From: Gnetum montanum
Taxonomy: Eukaryota; Streptophyta; Gnetopsida; Gnetales; Gnetaceae
Length of the DNA stretch: 64,000 bases
Assembly: GCA_015680685.1 (NCBI GenBank)
Contig: MNCI01027502.1
Coordinates: 220,705-284,704, forward strand
Direction: 5' to 3'
Positions within the stretch are counted from its first letter, which is position 1. The number at the start of each line of letters is the position of its first letter. The notes beneath the pieces are model-generated. The model searched no databases. It saw only the letters and a program-made list of their open reading frames with translations, and was not told where the DNA came from. Positions 1 through 11,103 of the stretch are shown piece after piece. The position numbers were made by a program, and so were the translations under genes.

Positions 1-1
1 G

Positions 2-430
2 ATAGTTGATTTCTCCACACAGGCCATTTCAAAATTGTTAAACCTTTTGAATATAGGGCCAAAAGTTGCTCAGTTATCCACCTGTTCAGACCCTGATGTG
101 TGACGGGATTGGTTGAAAAGGGCTTATGGTAGAGATAAGACATTTGGTGAGTTGACGACGGAAGAGAGGATCTACTTTAAAATTGGAACATATCACCTAT
201 TCCCGACAAAGGGCTTAAAAAGGATATCAACGTATGCAGCAAGAGGATGTGCAGTGCTGATGAGAAAGGTTAATGCTAACTTGCCCCATCTATATTTAAT
301 GGAGATCCTGAGGCGGTTTGAGGAACGGAAGATAGGGAAGATGGCGTTACCTTTCCCTTGTCTTATTAGAAAGCTTTGCTGATGTGCTGGTATTAGAGGA
401 TATACCAATGATGTCCTCTAGAAAGCTCAA
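2..430 (+). pseudogene. Extra ORF of E1, plant transposon-protein-like domain (broken)
   Basis: In frame 2 a protein-like stretch runs from the window edge to about 380, broken by a TGA near 108 and a TGA at 380. It reads like the end of the domain found in extra ORFs of plant Athila/Tat elements (Pfam 'putative plant transposon protein', Transposase_32 type). I see an ISKLLNL-like helix near the edge, then NANLPHLYLMEIL and the terminal KMALPFPCLIRKL. It lies on the sense strand between the expected pol and the 3' LTR, where Athila elements carry an extra or env-like ORF. The family assignment is from memory of the pattern, and no search was possible. No function is known for this domain. 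Confidence 0.5.
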
Positions 431-2342
431 AATGCTTCCTATGCTAAGCTATTAAAGCCACCAGCCACGAGGAAAATTACTAGTGAGACGCTGGGACCAG
501 AAGAAGAAGAAGAAGAACAGACGGCTGGACCAACTACAACTCAACTTACAAGACCCGGCCAACCTCGAAGCACAGGACCTAGCCAAAAATAGGAAGTAGG
601 GCCTAGCACAAGCCAAGATCAGCTGCCACCATCGCAAGACTGCAGACTATCGATGAGCCATCTCAAGGCCATCGCTGAGATGGTTAGTTGGGGGAGTCAT
701 GATGATGCAAATATCTTCTGCATCATTGATGATGTCATTTAGCCCATTATTTATTTCGATCAAACAAGGGGTGAAGTATCTATTCATACAAAAGGAGGGG
801 GAAGTGTTTGGTCACAATAGATCTCAGGAAATGTAGCATCTTTCCAAGTGCAATTAGAAACTAGTGAAGGGGCCACTGTGGTGGTCATGCAACACTAGGG
901 TGCTGCGGGAGCCACAGATGTGGTCATAGATCACATCAAAGAATCATTCAATGTACCTGTTATGCCACTGATAGATCTCACAGAAGCATGGGATGCTCAA
1001 ATTTTGGCTAGAACCTCAATGAATCCTACAGAACATGAGGATGCGCTTGATCGATTGCTCCAAATAGGGTAAGTAATGACGTCCTTATTTGACATCCCTC
1101 AAGATGTTATAGAAATTCAGTCAAACCTCATTTCCATGAAGGGAAAGCTGGTTTTAATAGAGGTGAGGGCCGAGGATGCTAAAGCAGAAGTGCAGAAATT
1201 ACAAGAGCAGCTCATAGCCCTACAAGCAGCATAATGGGACCCTCTATAATTTGTTCCCGTAGACCAGCTAGATAATTTCAGAACTGAGCAACTAACTAAG
1301 CTAATCATAGAGAATAAAAAGTGGCTAAAGAAAAAGAGAAGGATTTTTGGGATGCCTCTGCAGCACAAGCACAAACTCATGCGCATCTCAAAGCACTCAA
1401 CACCTTACAAGAAGAAAATAAACAGCTCGTTGCAGACAATCTTCGGTTGACCATTGTGGAAAAGAAAAAGAATGTTCTCAAGGAAAACTTTCATCAATTG
1501 TGAGAATAATTCATTCGGGTCAACTAAGACATAATTCGTTTAGCTAGGGAGAATAGATCCCTCTCAATGGAGGAGGTACGCACAATTCATGAAAAGACAG
1601 CTATTGAAATAAGCATGTAGCAGAATGAGGCTAAACGACATGGAAAGCTGAAGGAGCACTTTCGAGATTAGGTGGGGATGTATAAACAGATCCTTGAGAA
1701 AGAGATCTATATGGCCAAGGCCCACATCAATGCTATCAGTGCTCAACACACTGATTGTCGGGCCATATTGGACACATATGCTGTTGCCCACCAAGCAGAA
1801 GTTAAGAACCGTGACCTGTAGATTCAGGATTTGATAGAATACATGGAGTTGGAAAAACCTTGCCATGTTAATAGTAGGGTGCTTGAGGACAAGGTTCGAG
1901 TAGCAAGTAGCAACCACCTATGTTAAATACGAAGTAGAATTTGTAGAATGTAAGAAGTTGTTGAAAAAATTGGAGGTCACAAATTCTGAACTTGAGGTGG
2001 TGAAAGCAAGCTACCAAGGCCAAAAAGGTGTTGCAGTGGAATTTGGCTCAATAGCTCATGGATTTCCAAGAATACAAAGATAAAGCTAGAGCCTAAGAAG
2101 AGGAATGACAGGTATTTGTGGCCTGGTATGTCAAGGCCAATCAAATGTTTTCACAATTACCTTGTCCGTGGGAAGTGCTGACTCCATCAAACATCAAAAC
2201 ATTAGCATGGATGGCACAAGTCCCTCGGACTGAAGAGGAGAAGCTCCATGCCATAATCCAATGCCATCAAGTCTCAAAACCTAGAGCACAAGACAAATGG
2301 AAAGCACCAATGGAGGAGCCACCACCACTAGGAACTACATGA
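431..2342 (+). pseudogene. Extra ORF of E1, acidic linker and long coiled coil (broken)
   Basis: Continues the extra ORF in several frames. At 485-520 there is a lysine/glutamate-rich GAAGAA run. From about 1120 to 2100 the translations are rich in E, K, L, Q and A with heptad-like spacing, for example AEVQKLQEQLIALQAA near 1185, LQEENKQLVADNLRL near 1410 and CKKLLKKLEVTNSELEVV near 1955. These are typical of a long coiled coil. The last piece (2118-2342) is a short Pro-rich tail ending in TGA just before the 3' noncoding region. Many Q, W and R codons have become stops. The same order (transposon-like domain, acidic linker, coiled coil) recurs in the antisense gene of the Tat elements at 59330-63758. 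Confidence 0.55.
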
Positions 2343-2507
2343 GTTCTAGAAATTTTGTAGTTGTAGCACATTCTTTGTGTTATGTCTTTGTTTTTTTTTC
2401 ATTCCACACTATGGAATAATCCCATTTTCACCCCCCAATAATCCCATACCTATCCACTGTGTAATCACTGTAACTCAAGGATGAGTTTTCATTCAGTCGT
2501 GGGGGTA
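2343..2507 (+). other. E1 3' noncoding region with polypurine tract
   Basis: A short T-rich stretch is followed by 'aataatcccatacct' and 'aggatgagttttcattca', both also present just before the LTRs of E3 and E4. The purine tract GTGGGGGTA (2499-2507) abuts the LTR start TGATGA at 2508. It is the likely plus-strand primer site. Confidence 0.8.
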
Positions 2508-3314
2508 TGATGAGTTGTCATTTGGGTGACTGCAATATCGCGTACGTGATATCGTGGCCTGTCTCCTCATCTATAAATAAGAGGTAGATAGATGAGTTAG
2601 AGATCATTAGGAAATAAGTCAGTTTAAAGTTAGTTTTAATTTTAGTTTTCATTTTCTCTCTCTCAATCCTTTTCCTCTCCGTGTATACCTGTAATGTGGT
2701 GATTGTAATTGTACGGAATCCTTTATTTGAGTGTGACGTATATGGACATGCACATGACCGAAAATAAAGATCAAGATTACTTCATCATTTTGGCATTCAC
2801 TTAGCTTAATCATTTAATTAATTATTATTTACTGCTTTCCTAGTTAATCTCTCTCTCACCCTTAAACTCCTGTTAAATGGCGAAATGAGTACGACTTGAT
2901 TATGAGCACTTAAGTGTGACTACCTGGTAACCCAGTAGTGTACCTAGGATCTGTGCTTGGTATTCCCAGTGGTAGTCATGCACGAAGTCCAAGGTGTGTA
3001 TGGATAATCAAGGAATGGATTCTCATCGCACTTAGGCTAGTTTAGATTATCTCCCCCTCTCTCTCCTAGATTAGTGAATATTACTTTCCATTTCCTTCAG
3101 GAGTAGCATTAGGTTAGAAACCCATCATACACCTCACTCTGGACTAAACCATACGTGATAAAGTTAATACTAGTCTAGGTGGGAAGACAACAAATTGCGA
3201 CCTAAGACTAAATGTCTAGATGCCACAACTAGTCTATCTGCGGAGTTCGACTGGATCACATGTGTAATGCTCGTATTCATATGGTTGAGTGTAGGGGTAC
3301 CTCGCCACTCATCA
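2508..3314 (+). repeat. 3' LTR of E1 (Athila-like family)
   Basis: Starts TGATGA and ends TCATCA (inverted ends). U3 is short and has a GATATC-type motif pair (2532-2554) upstream of TATAAATA at 2572-2579. AATAAA at 2763-2768 is a plausible poly(A) signal. U5 ends with the family's shared 'ggggtacctcgccactcatca' tail. Length is about 807 bp. Confidence 0.85.
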
Positions 3315-3700
3315 CCCTTCAAAGACTTATGATGTCTCTCTTGTTGCAAGTCCCTTTGATGTTGTGCCTCTGTGGGATGGTATTCTCTCGAGTCATGGTC
3401 TTGCACAACGTATTCTGCATGTAAGTGCGGCATGCCAATTCATGTGAGAGCATGAAGAAGCATGCTCGGGATTGAACGATCTGGAGGTAACACTATGTTA
3501 CCTTCTAAGTCTCACCAACGTAGTTTTTCATCTTGATGGAGGATAAAGGTAAAGTCTGGTATATACTCATCGGGATGAATATATACCACTTGAACTTGTT
3601 GAGGGACTAGCGGATCAATGTCATGTGTATTACGCTATCAATTGTTTCCTATTTTAGACCTAGGTGGCGAGGTGCTTTTGTACGAAGAAGGAGAAATACT
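3315..3700 (-). pseudogene. E2 gag N-terminal fragment
   Basis: On the minus strand this region aligns by eye with the first part of the E4 gag (15520-15830). Shared landmarks are a 'gtggtatat.ctcatcc.gatgagta' stretch and a 'gaggcacaacatc' stretch. One open piece extends from 3433 into E1's LTR and contains HAEYVVQDHDSREYHPTEAQ, polar and charged as gag N-termini often are. It has no catalytic motif. The insertion of E1 truncates it, so no intact product is possible. Confidence 0.5.
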
Positions 3701-3814
3701 TGCTTGTTCAGTGTGTAATGTATTATTGTTTATTATTTTCTCAATCAACCCTAAGGGTTCGTTCCAAATATTTGAATGATTTCCTAAGTTCTAATTAAGG
3801 CACAAACAACTAAA

Positions 3815-3833
3815 TCCCTGGCAATGGTGCCAA
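3815..3833 (-). other. Primer-binding site of E2 (tRNA-Asp type)
   Basis: On the minus strand it reads TTGGCACCATTGCCAGGGA, starting directly after the LTR end. It differs from the usual Athila/Tat PBS (complement of the plant tRNA-Asp 3' end, TGGCGCCGTTGCCGGGGA) only by C/G to T/A changes. Confidence 0.75.
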
Positions 3834-4850
3834 TGATGAGTGGCAAGGTACCCCTATACTCAACCATATGAATACAAGCATTTCATGCATGATCCAGTCG
3901 AATTCCAAGGACTAAGTGCTTATGTGCCCTTATTGGAACAAGGATGGATTGGTTGATCATTGTCTTCCCAAACTTACTTGTATGTCATGACTGTATGGTT
4001 AAGTAAGCTTGAGGTATATGATTTTTATATCTTTTATGTTTTTATGACTTGTGCTAATAAGGGAGAAGAGAGATAACTAAGTGACTAATTTATCTTAACT
4101 ACTCATTAACTAAGTTCTAACTAATCCTAACACTAGCATCCATTCTCACTTGCTGTATACATCCTGAACTAGTGTAACACTACTAGGATTACCAAATGCT
4201 AATCGCTACTAGGTTACCAAGTGTTACATGCATGCTCTAAGTGATAGTACTGAGTGTAATTTAATGATTTTCTTGATTGATCAAAATGAATTGCTACGCT
4301 AATAACATAAATGTAAAGTGTATAAAATAAAATAAATGCATAAGAAAATAAAATAAAAGAAATATGTAAGAAAACAAATCTCAAGTGCTATAAGGATGAA
4401 TCGAAGAGCTCATCTTTATTGCTGTACACAAGGTGTACTCAGGTACACAATGCTTGAATAAAGATTTGTCCACACTTAGACCTCCTATTGTGGGCACTTG
4501 GAAAATACTCTAACTACAAGAATTTCACTACTTGACTGCTAAAAGACTTCTTTCCAATTGTGCGCCTGGGCACTGTATTTATAGACTTGGGAGTAACTAC
4601 TCTAATAAATAGAGTAATTGCTCTAATAATTAGAATAATTGCTCCAATAATAACCACTTTAATTATTAGAGTAACCACTCCAATAATAACTGCTCTAATA
4701 ATTAAAGTAATCGCTCCAATAATAACCACTCTAATTATTAGAGTAACTACTCCAATAATAACCACTCTAATAATTTGGGTAATCACTCCAGTAATAACCA
4801 CTCTAATTATTAGAGTAACCACTCTAGTAATTAGAGTAACTGCTTCATCA
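3834..4850 (-). repeat. 5' LTR of E2 with an unusual U3 repeat array
   Basis: Ends are TGATGA...TCATCA in either orientation. The R-U5 part is the family type ('tgatgagtggcaaggtacccc' at the left end). On the minus strand TATAAATA lies at 4583-4576. U3 (about 4584-4845) is not the GATATC array of the sister LTRs. It is a tandem of 15-35 bp A/T-rich units built on 'aataataaccactctaattattagagtaac'-like words. Length is 1017 bp. Confidence 0.8.
4584..4845. repeat. Tandem A/T-rich units in E2 U3
   Basis: About eight imperfect copies of words such as 'actctaattattagagtaa' and 'ccaataataaccactc' follow each other without interruption, just upstream of the E2 TATA box. Long ORFs exist here on both strands only because the repeat happens to lack stops. 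They are not genes. Confidence 0.8.
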
Positions 4851-5500
4851 ACCTTGCCCATTCAAAAAATTGCATTGGAAGTATCGGCAAAGGTGGACCA
4901 AATGTAGGACTCCCTAGATAATAGATTTCAAATAGTTCTCAAAATAGTAGAGGAGTCTAGAGAGGAAGGTAGTGATTGAGAAAGGAGAAAGAAGACAGAA
5001 GCTGAATATGTATGTAATAAAGGTAAAGGCAAAGTTGCCATCATCGAAGAGGGAATGCCCCCACCATGTCAATAGTACCCTTATCATCAACCAGACCTGT
5101 ATGAGTACTATGTGTAATAGCCAATCTCTCTACGTAACTCTCCTAGTCACGTTTCTTCCCAACCTCACTACCAAATCCATGAGTATTATAGAACTCCTTC
5201 TCCTAGGGGAGATGTTTCACAAACATACTATCCTTCTCATCTGGCTACATCTCTTCCATCCTTAACTCCATTACCACCTGCTCTAGCCATGCAGGGTGAG
5301 CTCCCTACCTAATTGCAGCAACATAACGCTATAAGAGCTGTTAACCCTCATCCTACTATTGGTTTAGAAAATTGCATAAAGAAGAGATCTTTCTTTAGGA
5401 CCAACAGTCCAACCAAGTCCTTGCAGTCACAAGTGGCTAACTCTCCAAAGGCCTCACCATCATACTAAACTTCGAAACTCTCTTCAAACCAAAGGCCACA
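4851..5500 (+). pseudogene. E3 gag, C-terminal part (broken)
   Basis: Begins exactly where the E2 LTR ends. Its first bases align with 'accttgctgcttcagaag' of the E8 gag (36088 on) and with the E4 gag near 17027. It covers the region after the gag core: a lysine/glutamate stretch, the lost zinc-knuckle region and a Pro/Tyr/Gln-rich tail. Several frameshifts are present. The gag product would form the virus-like particle. Here nothing translatable is longer than about 100 codons. Confidence 0.65.
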
Positions 5501-5504
5501 TTCA

Positions 5505-5975
5505 ATGCACATGGTCATGTTGATGCATGCCATTACCAATTGGATCAAGGTTGGCCATCTTCCTAGGAAATTCTCTGATCCTGGGAGTCCTCTTATATAT
5601 TTACAAATCGCTAGGAATGAGCTGTGCAAAGCTCTTTTGGATTTAGGTTTTGGTGTCAACTTAATCTCTCAAGAAATGTACACAGCTTGGAACCTGCCTC
5701 CACTAAAAAAGAGTAACATTCATTTAGAGTTGGCCAACCAGTCCATCACTGTCCCATTAGGATTAGTAGAGGACATTGTTAGCACTATTTGTAGGTGATC
5801 ATATCTAGTTGACTTCCTAGTGATTCAAGTCAACAATTGTAAGGGGGACTTCCCAATCATAAAGGGAAGAGCATGCCTAAGCACACTTGATGCATGCCTA
5901 GGAATACGTGATCTTTCCCTAGAGATATCAAGGAAAAATACGTTTGGAAAGATTGAGAAATTTTTTTTTGTGCAT
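5505..5975 (+). pseudogene. E3 aspartic protease (broken)
   Basis: The motif CKALLDLGFGVNLIS near 5620-5672 matches the active-site region of Athila proteases, where the D of DLG is the catalytic aspartate. It is followed by MYTAWNLPPL and VPLGLVEDIV (flap side), a TGA at 5796, and a weakened LGR-like end motif (IKGRACLSTLD, 5857-5893). The retroviral-type protease would cut the Gag-Pol polyprotein. The catalytic D is still present here, but the frame is interrupted. Confidence 0.75.
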
Positions 5976-6389
5976 TGCATACAATGACATAGGGTGTAGT
6001 TGCATGTAGAAGTCCTAGTTTGTACAACACTTAACATTGCCTGTATGAAACTAGTGTGCACAAGTAACTAACATACAAAGATGCATATATGTGGTAGCCA
6101 CAAGATAGGAAGGAACTCAGTGGCTGATAACTAACCAAGAGAGCAACTCAACTATATGCATGGAACCAACTGAAGGTTTGACTTACACTTACATCGATAG
6201 CATAGACACATTAGAGTAAGTCCATCGCCAACTTCCAAGTCTCAACATTAAAAATATCAAATAGAGAAAGTTAGAAATCCCTAACAACTTTAAGCAGGAG
6301 CCCCTAGAGTTAATACCGTTGCCCATTGGTATGGAGTACACATTTCTCAAAAATGGAAAATCGATAATTATTAATGTGAGGTTCGCTCC

Positions 6390-7440
6390 TCAACAAAAAA
6401 GAGACTGCTAAAAATGGTGAACAAATGGTCAAAAGCCTTCGCTTGGTCATATCCCAAACTAACTAAAATAGACCCTAGGATATGCCAACATAGGATTTAC
6501 ATTGACCCCTCCATGAAGCCTCGAAGACAACCGCAGAGGTAGTTGAACCCAAAGCTAAAGCAAGTGATTAAAGAAGAAATTGAACAACTTCTAAAAGCTA
6601 GGCTCATCTACCCCATTGTTGATAGCGAATGGGTTAGTCCACTAGTTATTGTGCCCAAAAAGAAAGGTAAATGGAGGGTGTGTATAGACTTTAGACTACT
6701 AAACATGGCAACATTCAAAGACCACTTTCCATTGCCATTCATCAACTAGGTCTTAGACACCATTGTAGGGCATCGCTACCATAGTTTTCTGGATGGATAC
6801 AGTGGATATAACCAAATCGAAATAGCACCAAAAGACCAAGCCAAGATCATGTTCACAAGTCCTTGGGGGACATTNTACCAAGCCAAGATCATGTTCACAA
6901 GTCCTTGGGGGACATTTGCATACAAATAGATGCCGGTTGACTTGTGCAATGCTTTTGCAATGTTTAAACATTGGGTTCTAAGTATCTTCCAGCAGCAAAT
7001 GGGAAATGGTGTGGAGGTCTTCATGGATGATTTCTTCACCTATGGAGCAAACTTTGATCAAGCATTGGACCGATTAGAGTAAGTACTAAAATGATCTGTT
7101 AAAACCAATTTAAGGCTTAATTAGCAAAAAAACCATTTAATGGTCCAAGAAGGCATAGTATTAGGGCATAAGATTTCACAAATAGGGATAGAAGTAGACC
7201 TCGAAAAGATTAAAGTCATCCAAGGAATTATGGGCCAACCTGAAACTGTAAAAGACATTTGATCATTCCTTGGACACACTGGTTATTATAGGAGATTCAT
7301 AGAGAACTTTTCAAGGGTTGCAAAATCATTGGTTGAACTAACAAAGAAGGATGTACCTTTCGAATGGACCAGAGAATGTGAGTTAGCTTTTTAAACTTTA
7401 AAATAGAAGCTTGTAGAAACACCCATTCTACAAGCTCTTG
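6390..7440 (+). pseudogene. E3 reverse transcriptase (broken)
   Basis: Recognisable in order: KQVIKEEIEQLLKARLIYP, EWVSPLVIVPKK, WRVCIDFRLLN, FPLPFIN followed by a TAG where Q is expected (6748), SFLDGYSGYNQIEIAP, TSPWGTFAY and the active-site VFMDDF near 7018-7035. These are Athila-lineage RT motifs. The connection region follows (FLGHTGYYRRFIENFS near 7267). The region contains an N and an exact 40-bp duplication at 6835-6916, probably an assembly artefact. It would copy element RNA into DNA but is no longer open. Confidence 0.85.
6835..6916. other. Single N flanked by an exact 40-bp duplication
   Basis: Bases 6835-6874 and 6877-6916 are identical and are separated by N (6875) and one T. 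All other repeats in this window are diverged, so this perfect copy looks like two overlapping contig ends joined without collapsing the overlap. Removing 42 bases leaves the RT frame unchanged. Confidence 0.8.
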
Positions 7441-7850
7441 ATTGGTCTAGACCATTCCACATCATGACTGACATGTCCAACTATGCTTTAGGAGTTGTAC
7501 TTACATAATTAGATGACCAAAAATGTCCTTATTACATCCACTGTGCAAGTAGGAGTATTTTTGGTGCACAACTTAACTACACCACAATAGAAAAGGAATT
7601 AATGGCTATGGTGTTTGCACTAGATGAGTTTAGGCACTACATATTAGGCTATAAGGTATTTGTAAACAAAGACCATAGTGCAATTTGGTTCTTGGTGAAT
7701 AAACCAATGGTGTGTCCTCACATCATATGATGGCTCGTAATCTTACAAGAGTTCAATCTTACAATGATTGATCGTAAAGGCACTGAGAACATTGTTGCTG
7801 ATCATTTATCTCAGTTTAAATGGGTCAACAAAGAGGATGAATATATGCTT
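7441..7850 (+). pseudogene. E3 RNase H (broken)
   Basis: Motifs: FHIMTDMSNYALGVVL near 7459-7503 (first catalytic D), EKELMAMVFALDEFRHYILGY near 7590 (catalytic E) and the lineage end motif DRKGTENIVADHLSQF near 7767-7815. It would degrade the RNA strand during reverse transcription. A TAG within ALGVVLT*LDD and a TGA in HII*WLV interrupt it. Confidence 0.8.
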
Positions 7851-7929
7851 TTTTATTACTTTCCTAATGAATATCTCTTTGTAGGTGCAATAAATAATCA
7901 ATTAACCATGGAAACAAATTGGTATAGTA

Positions 7930-9240
7930 GCATTCTTACCTATCTCCTTACACAATAAACACCACAAGAGTTAGATGTTAACAAGAAACAAAAGTTTCTT
8001 CATTGAGCCAAATATTTCATGGAAATCAATGGACACCTTTATAGGGTATGTCTTGATGGCTTGGTTCGATGGTATGTTCTTGATGTAGATCAATTACAGG
8101 TTCTCCAAGATGCTCATGAGGGCCCTTGTGGGGGTCATTATGCTGGGAGATGAAAAACTATTAAAATATTTCTTGCAAGATATTATTGGCCTACATTGTT
8201 CTGGGATGCTCATCATTTCATCCAATCTTGTGAGTGCTACCAACATGATGGGGGAATGACTGCTAGGATGGAGGGTCCACAATAATGGATTCAACCTTTA
8301 GAACCCTTTGACAAATGGGGAATTGATTTTATGGGGTCTATTACACCAATGTCCAATGGAAAAGGCTACATTTTTGTTATTGTTGACTATTTTACAAAAT
8401 GGATAGAAGTAGCCACTATTATAGATTGTACATCATCTACTACTACATGATTTGTTCAACAACAAATCGCTAACAGGTTTGGCGTGCCTTGTGCAGTTAT
8501 TTCTAACAATGGCACACATTTTATAGGTGTGAATTTTCGAAAGTTGATGTAATGCTTAGGAGTTAAACAAAAATTGACTACACCATACCATCCTCAAGCG
8601 AATGGTCAGGCCGAAGTAAGCAATAGGGAGATTATGAAAATATTGACATGAACCATTAGCAAATATAAGTAAGACTAGAGAACCAAACTAAACGATGCTT
8701 TTTTGGCATACCGCTCCACATGGAAACTCCCTATAGGCTACTCTCCTTATGAGTTAGTGTACGGAAAACTCCCAATGCTTTCTATTCAAGTAGAACTCCA
8801 TACACTATCTATAATGTGTGATCTCAACCTTGACCTTAATCTAGCACAAAAAGAATGATTAATGAACCTTAACTTGCTAGATGAGAACCAATTAGTCATC
8901 TTATCATCTAATGAATTACACAAGGCCTTTAATAAATGATTTCATGACCTACAAATTAGAAAAGTTAAGTACCAACAGGAAGATAAGGTTCTTTATTGGA
9001 ACCCCACACACTTGCCACAACGCACTAAATTTCAAACGTTGTGGAAAGGACCTTATATTATTCATGCAAATTTTTCTTCAGGAGCCATGATGATTTACAA
9101 ACTTGAGAGCCCAGATGAGAAATTGTTGGTCAACATCCAACAAACCAAACCTTTCCATGAGCCTAGAATAGTCAGTATCCATGTTACCTTTGTTGGTGGA
9201 CAACACTGCTCATTATTTCGGATATCCTCCTTCCAACTCA
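7930..9240 (+). pseudogene. E3 integrase (broken; second catalytic D is N)
   Basis: Zinc-binding HHCC region: DAHEGPCGGHY near 8110 and CECYQ near 8230. Core: WGIDFMG near 8317 (first D), then ISNNGTHF near 8500 where the second D of the DDE triad should be but N is read, then [10 protein letters not shown] near 8605 (E). The C-terminal part runs KFQTLWKGPYII to KPFHEP (9025-9165). Several stops come from Q, W or R codons. E4 shows the same N at the second D. Confidence 0.85.
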
Positions 9241-11103
9241 GTCGTGGGAGAGATGGCCATCAATGCTAACCATTCTAAGCCCTCAGCTCTTTTTTTATTT
9301 TTGTTTTACATATTTTTTGTTTTACACATCTTTTAAATTTTACTTATTTTTGTTTTACACCATCATTCACAATTTTACTATTTCTTTGTCTGATTTACTT
9401 TCATGTCATATAATAAGTGCTCATGATGGTGAGTTGGACTATAATAATGTTGATTGCTAATGTTTGGCTTTTACCTTTGACTTTTGATGTTGACACTAAG
9501 ATATGGTTCTTTTCATAAAATAGGCAATGAGTCCACGTCTTTCATTCATCCATTCAACATTGTGGTCTCCTTTGGCTTTGGAACTGTACTGTCCCTTGTT
9601 TCTAAATAAACTTATTAATAAATTGGTGACTTGGTATTCTTCAAACCAAGGAAGGAATTAATAGTTGAAAAGGGTGTGACTTCAAGGGGATTCAATGCAC
9701 TTGTGCTGGCTATTCTCTTGGGTACTTGAATATTTTTCATGGGGTTTTTGCCATTCTGCTATTGACCAAATATTAGGAAGTTGAATGAATTTAAATAAGT
9801 CTTTGCATGGTGTGGTTCTCACTTCCAAAATAAAAAATAAAAAAACTAGTGGGAATTCAAAGCACACCCCTTAGACATAATAAAGAAACATGGGCTACAA
9901 ACATTGGTTATGGCGCTAGAAAGACATGTTACCCATGCCTAAAGGTTCCCTCTAACTACAACCCTTTCTCGCTTCCTGCTTTCCTATCTTTCTCTGCTTG
10001 GAATGGTGGTGACTCGATGGATGCATTCTTGTTGCTTCATGAGGATGGGTTAGTCAAATGTATTGATGCAAGGTCACTGGATGTGGTTGTGAGTCCGGAC
10101 TTGGGATTCCATTCCATTTCCTCTTCTCTTTCCATATTTTTTCCATATTCCACCTCATTGCCGATTTTATGATTAGTCTATGTCTTGGTTGATGCATTAT
10201 TAGTCTTCGGTAAACTCTTGTGGGTAAGTTCTTAACCTTTTTTTTCATATGTCATTCCAAGAGCCTATGGACTCTTTGGTTTATAGGTCTGTCAGAGCAT
10301 AAAAGGCATGAGCCTACTTTGGGGAGGACCCATTGGCATTCCTTTTTGGTGCAATTGTTAAGTTCTTTCCCTTAAACATTCTTTGCAATTAATCATTTCT
10401 TGTTTCATCCCCATCCATGACATCCATTTCATTGGCTTCACCATTTTTATTCCCCTCATCTTCATTGTTCCTTTAGTTTTTTCACTCTATTGCTACTAGA
10501 GGTTCGCTCTTAGTCATGGGGGCCCTATCACAAATTTTTCCTTTTGATAACCTATCTCACCCCTACACCTTGGGTAGTTATCAGTTAAAAACCTCTAACC
10601 CAGTATCTACCATACCCACAACCCAGCCAATGCGCTTATATTGAGGCAAGGTATCAACTGCATTGTGGCTTATCTATCCTTGCTAATTCATGACTATGTT
10701 GTATGTGTAGATGGTGATTTCATGAACAATGGACTAGGATAGGAGGGAGCACTCGGGATGGACTGGAGCAAGAGTAGTTATGCAAGGAACACGCTTCATC
10801 ATGTGGCTATGGATAAATAATAGAGTGCACATTTCTGACATTAGCAGCAACACACCTCATTTTCTTTTTTCTCTCTCTCTTTCTCTTCAACCTGTTGAAT
10901 GAGGGTTTAGATGTCATCCATGTATAGTGTTCACCATAATGGGTGTGAACACCAATGTTGTAATATGTTTATCAATCCATTCATCGGGCACTTTGAGTCT
11001 GTTATTCCATGTTGCTATTAATTCTCATTTAGTCAATAATCCCATACCTTTCCAATATTTTGTAAGGAACTTGAGGATGAATTTTGATTCAATTGTGGGG
11101 GTA
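9241..11103 (+). other. E3 3' noncoding region with T-rich block and polypurine tract
   Basis: Directly after pol, 9285-9400 has several copies of TTTTTGTTTTACA-like words. The rest, 9401-11090, aligns in blocks with the E4 3' region (21690-23575) and with the reverse strand of E6 (31346-32750), for example the 'ctttgcatggtgtggttc' block. I see no convincing ORF: the 107-codon frame at 9849-10172 is not kept in E4. The purine tract TTGTGGGGGTA ends at 11103. Confidence 0.7.

Larger units (their letters stand above)
1..3314 (+). mobile_element. E1: 3' part of Athila-like Ty3/Gypsy element
   Basis: The right end is a complete 3' LTR (2508-3314) preceded by a purine tract. The sequence to its left is internal element DNA with a decayed extra ORF but no gag or pol in view, so the 5' part lies left of the window. 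The LTR ends in TCATCA and is followed directly by reverse-oriented internal sequence of element E2, not by a PBS. This shows that it is a 3' LTR and that E1 inserted into E2. The LTR belongs to the same family as those of E3, E4, E6, E7 and E8, whose pol is Athila-like. Confidence 0.8.
3315..4850 (-). mobile_element. E2: 5' end of Athila-like element, minus strand
   Basis: Read on the minus strand this is a 5' LTR (4850 to 3834), a PBS and about 500 bp of 5' internal sequence, cut at 3314 by the inserted E1. At 4851 the + strand gag of E3 begins at a point that aligns base for base with the middle of the E4 and E8 gags. E2 therefore sits inside E3. The rest of E2 must lie left of the window beyond E1. 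Confidence 0.75.

Noticed and set aside
4514-4907. Long open frames of about 115 codons on both strands
   Set aside because: They are translations of the A/T-rich tandem repeat in the E2 U3 (repeated IIRVV / TTLIIRV). A stop-free repeat explains both strands.
6753-7039. Minus-strand frames of 72 and 87 codons across the N
   Set aside because: They lie opposite the RT of E3 and owe their length to the duplicated 40 bp around the N.
9849-10172. 107-codon + strand frame in the E3 3' region, considered as an env-like gene
   Set aside because: The aligned region of E4 (22350-22560) has stops and indels and does not keep the frame. No signal peptide or membrane segment is evident.
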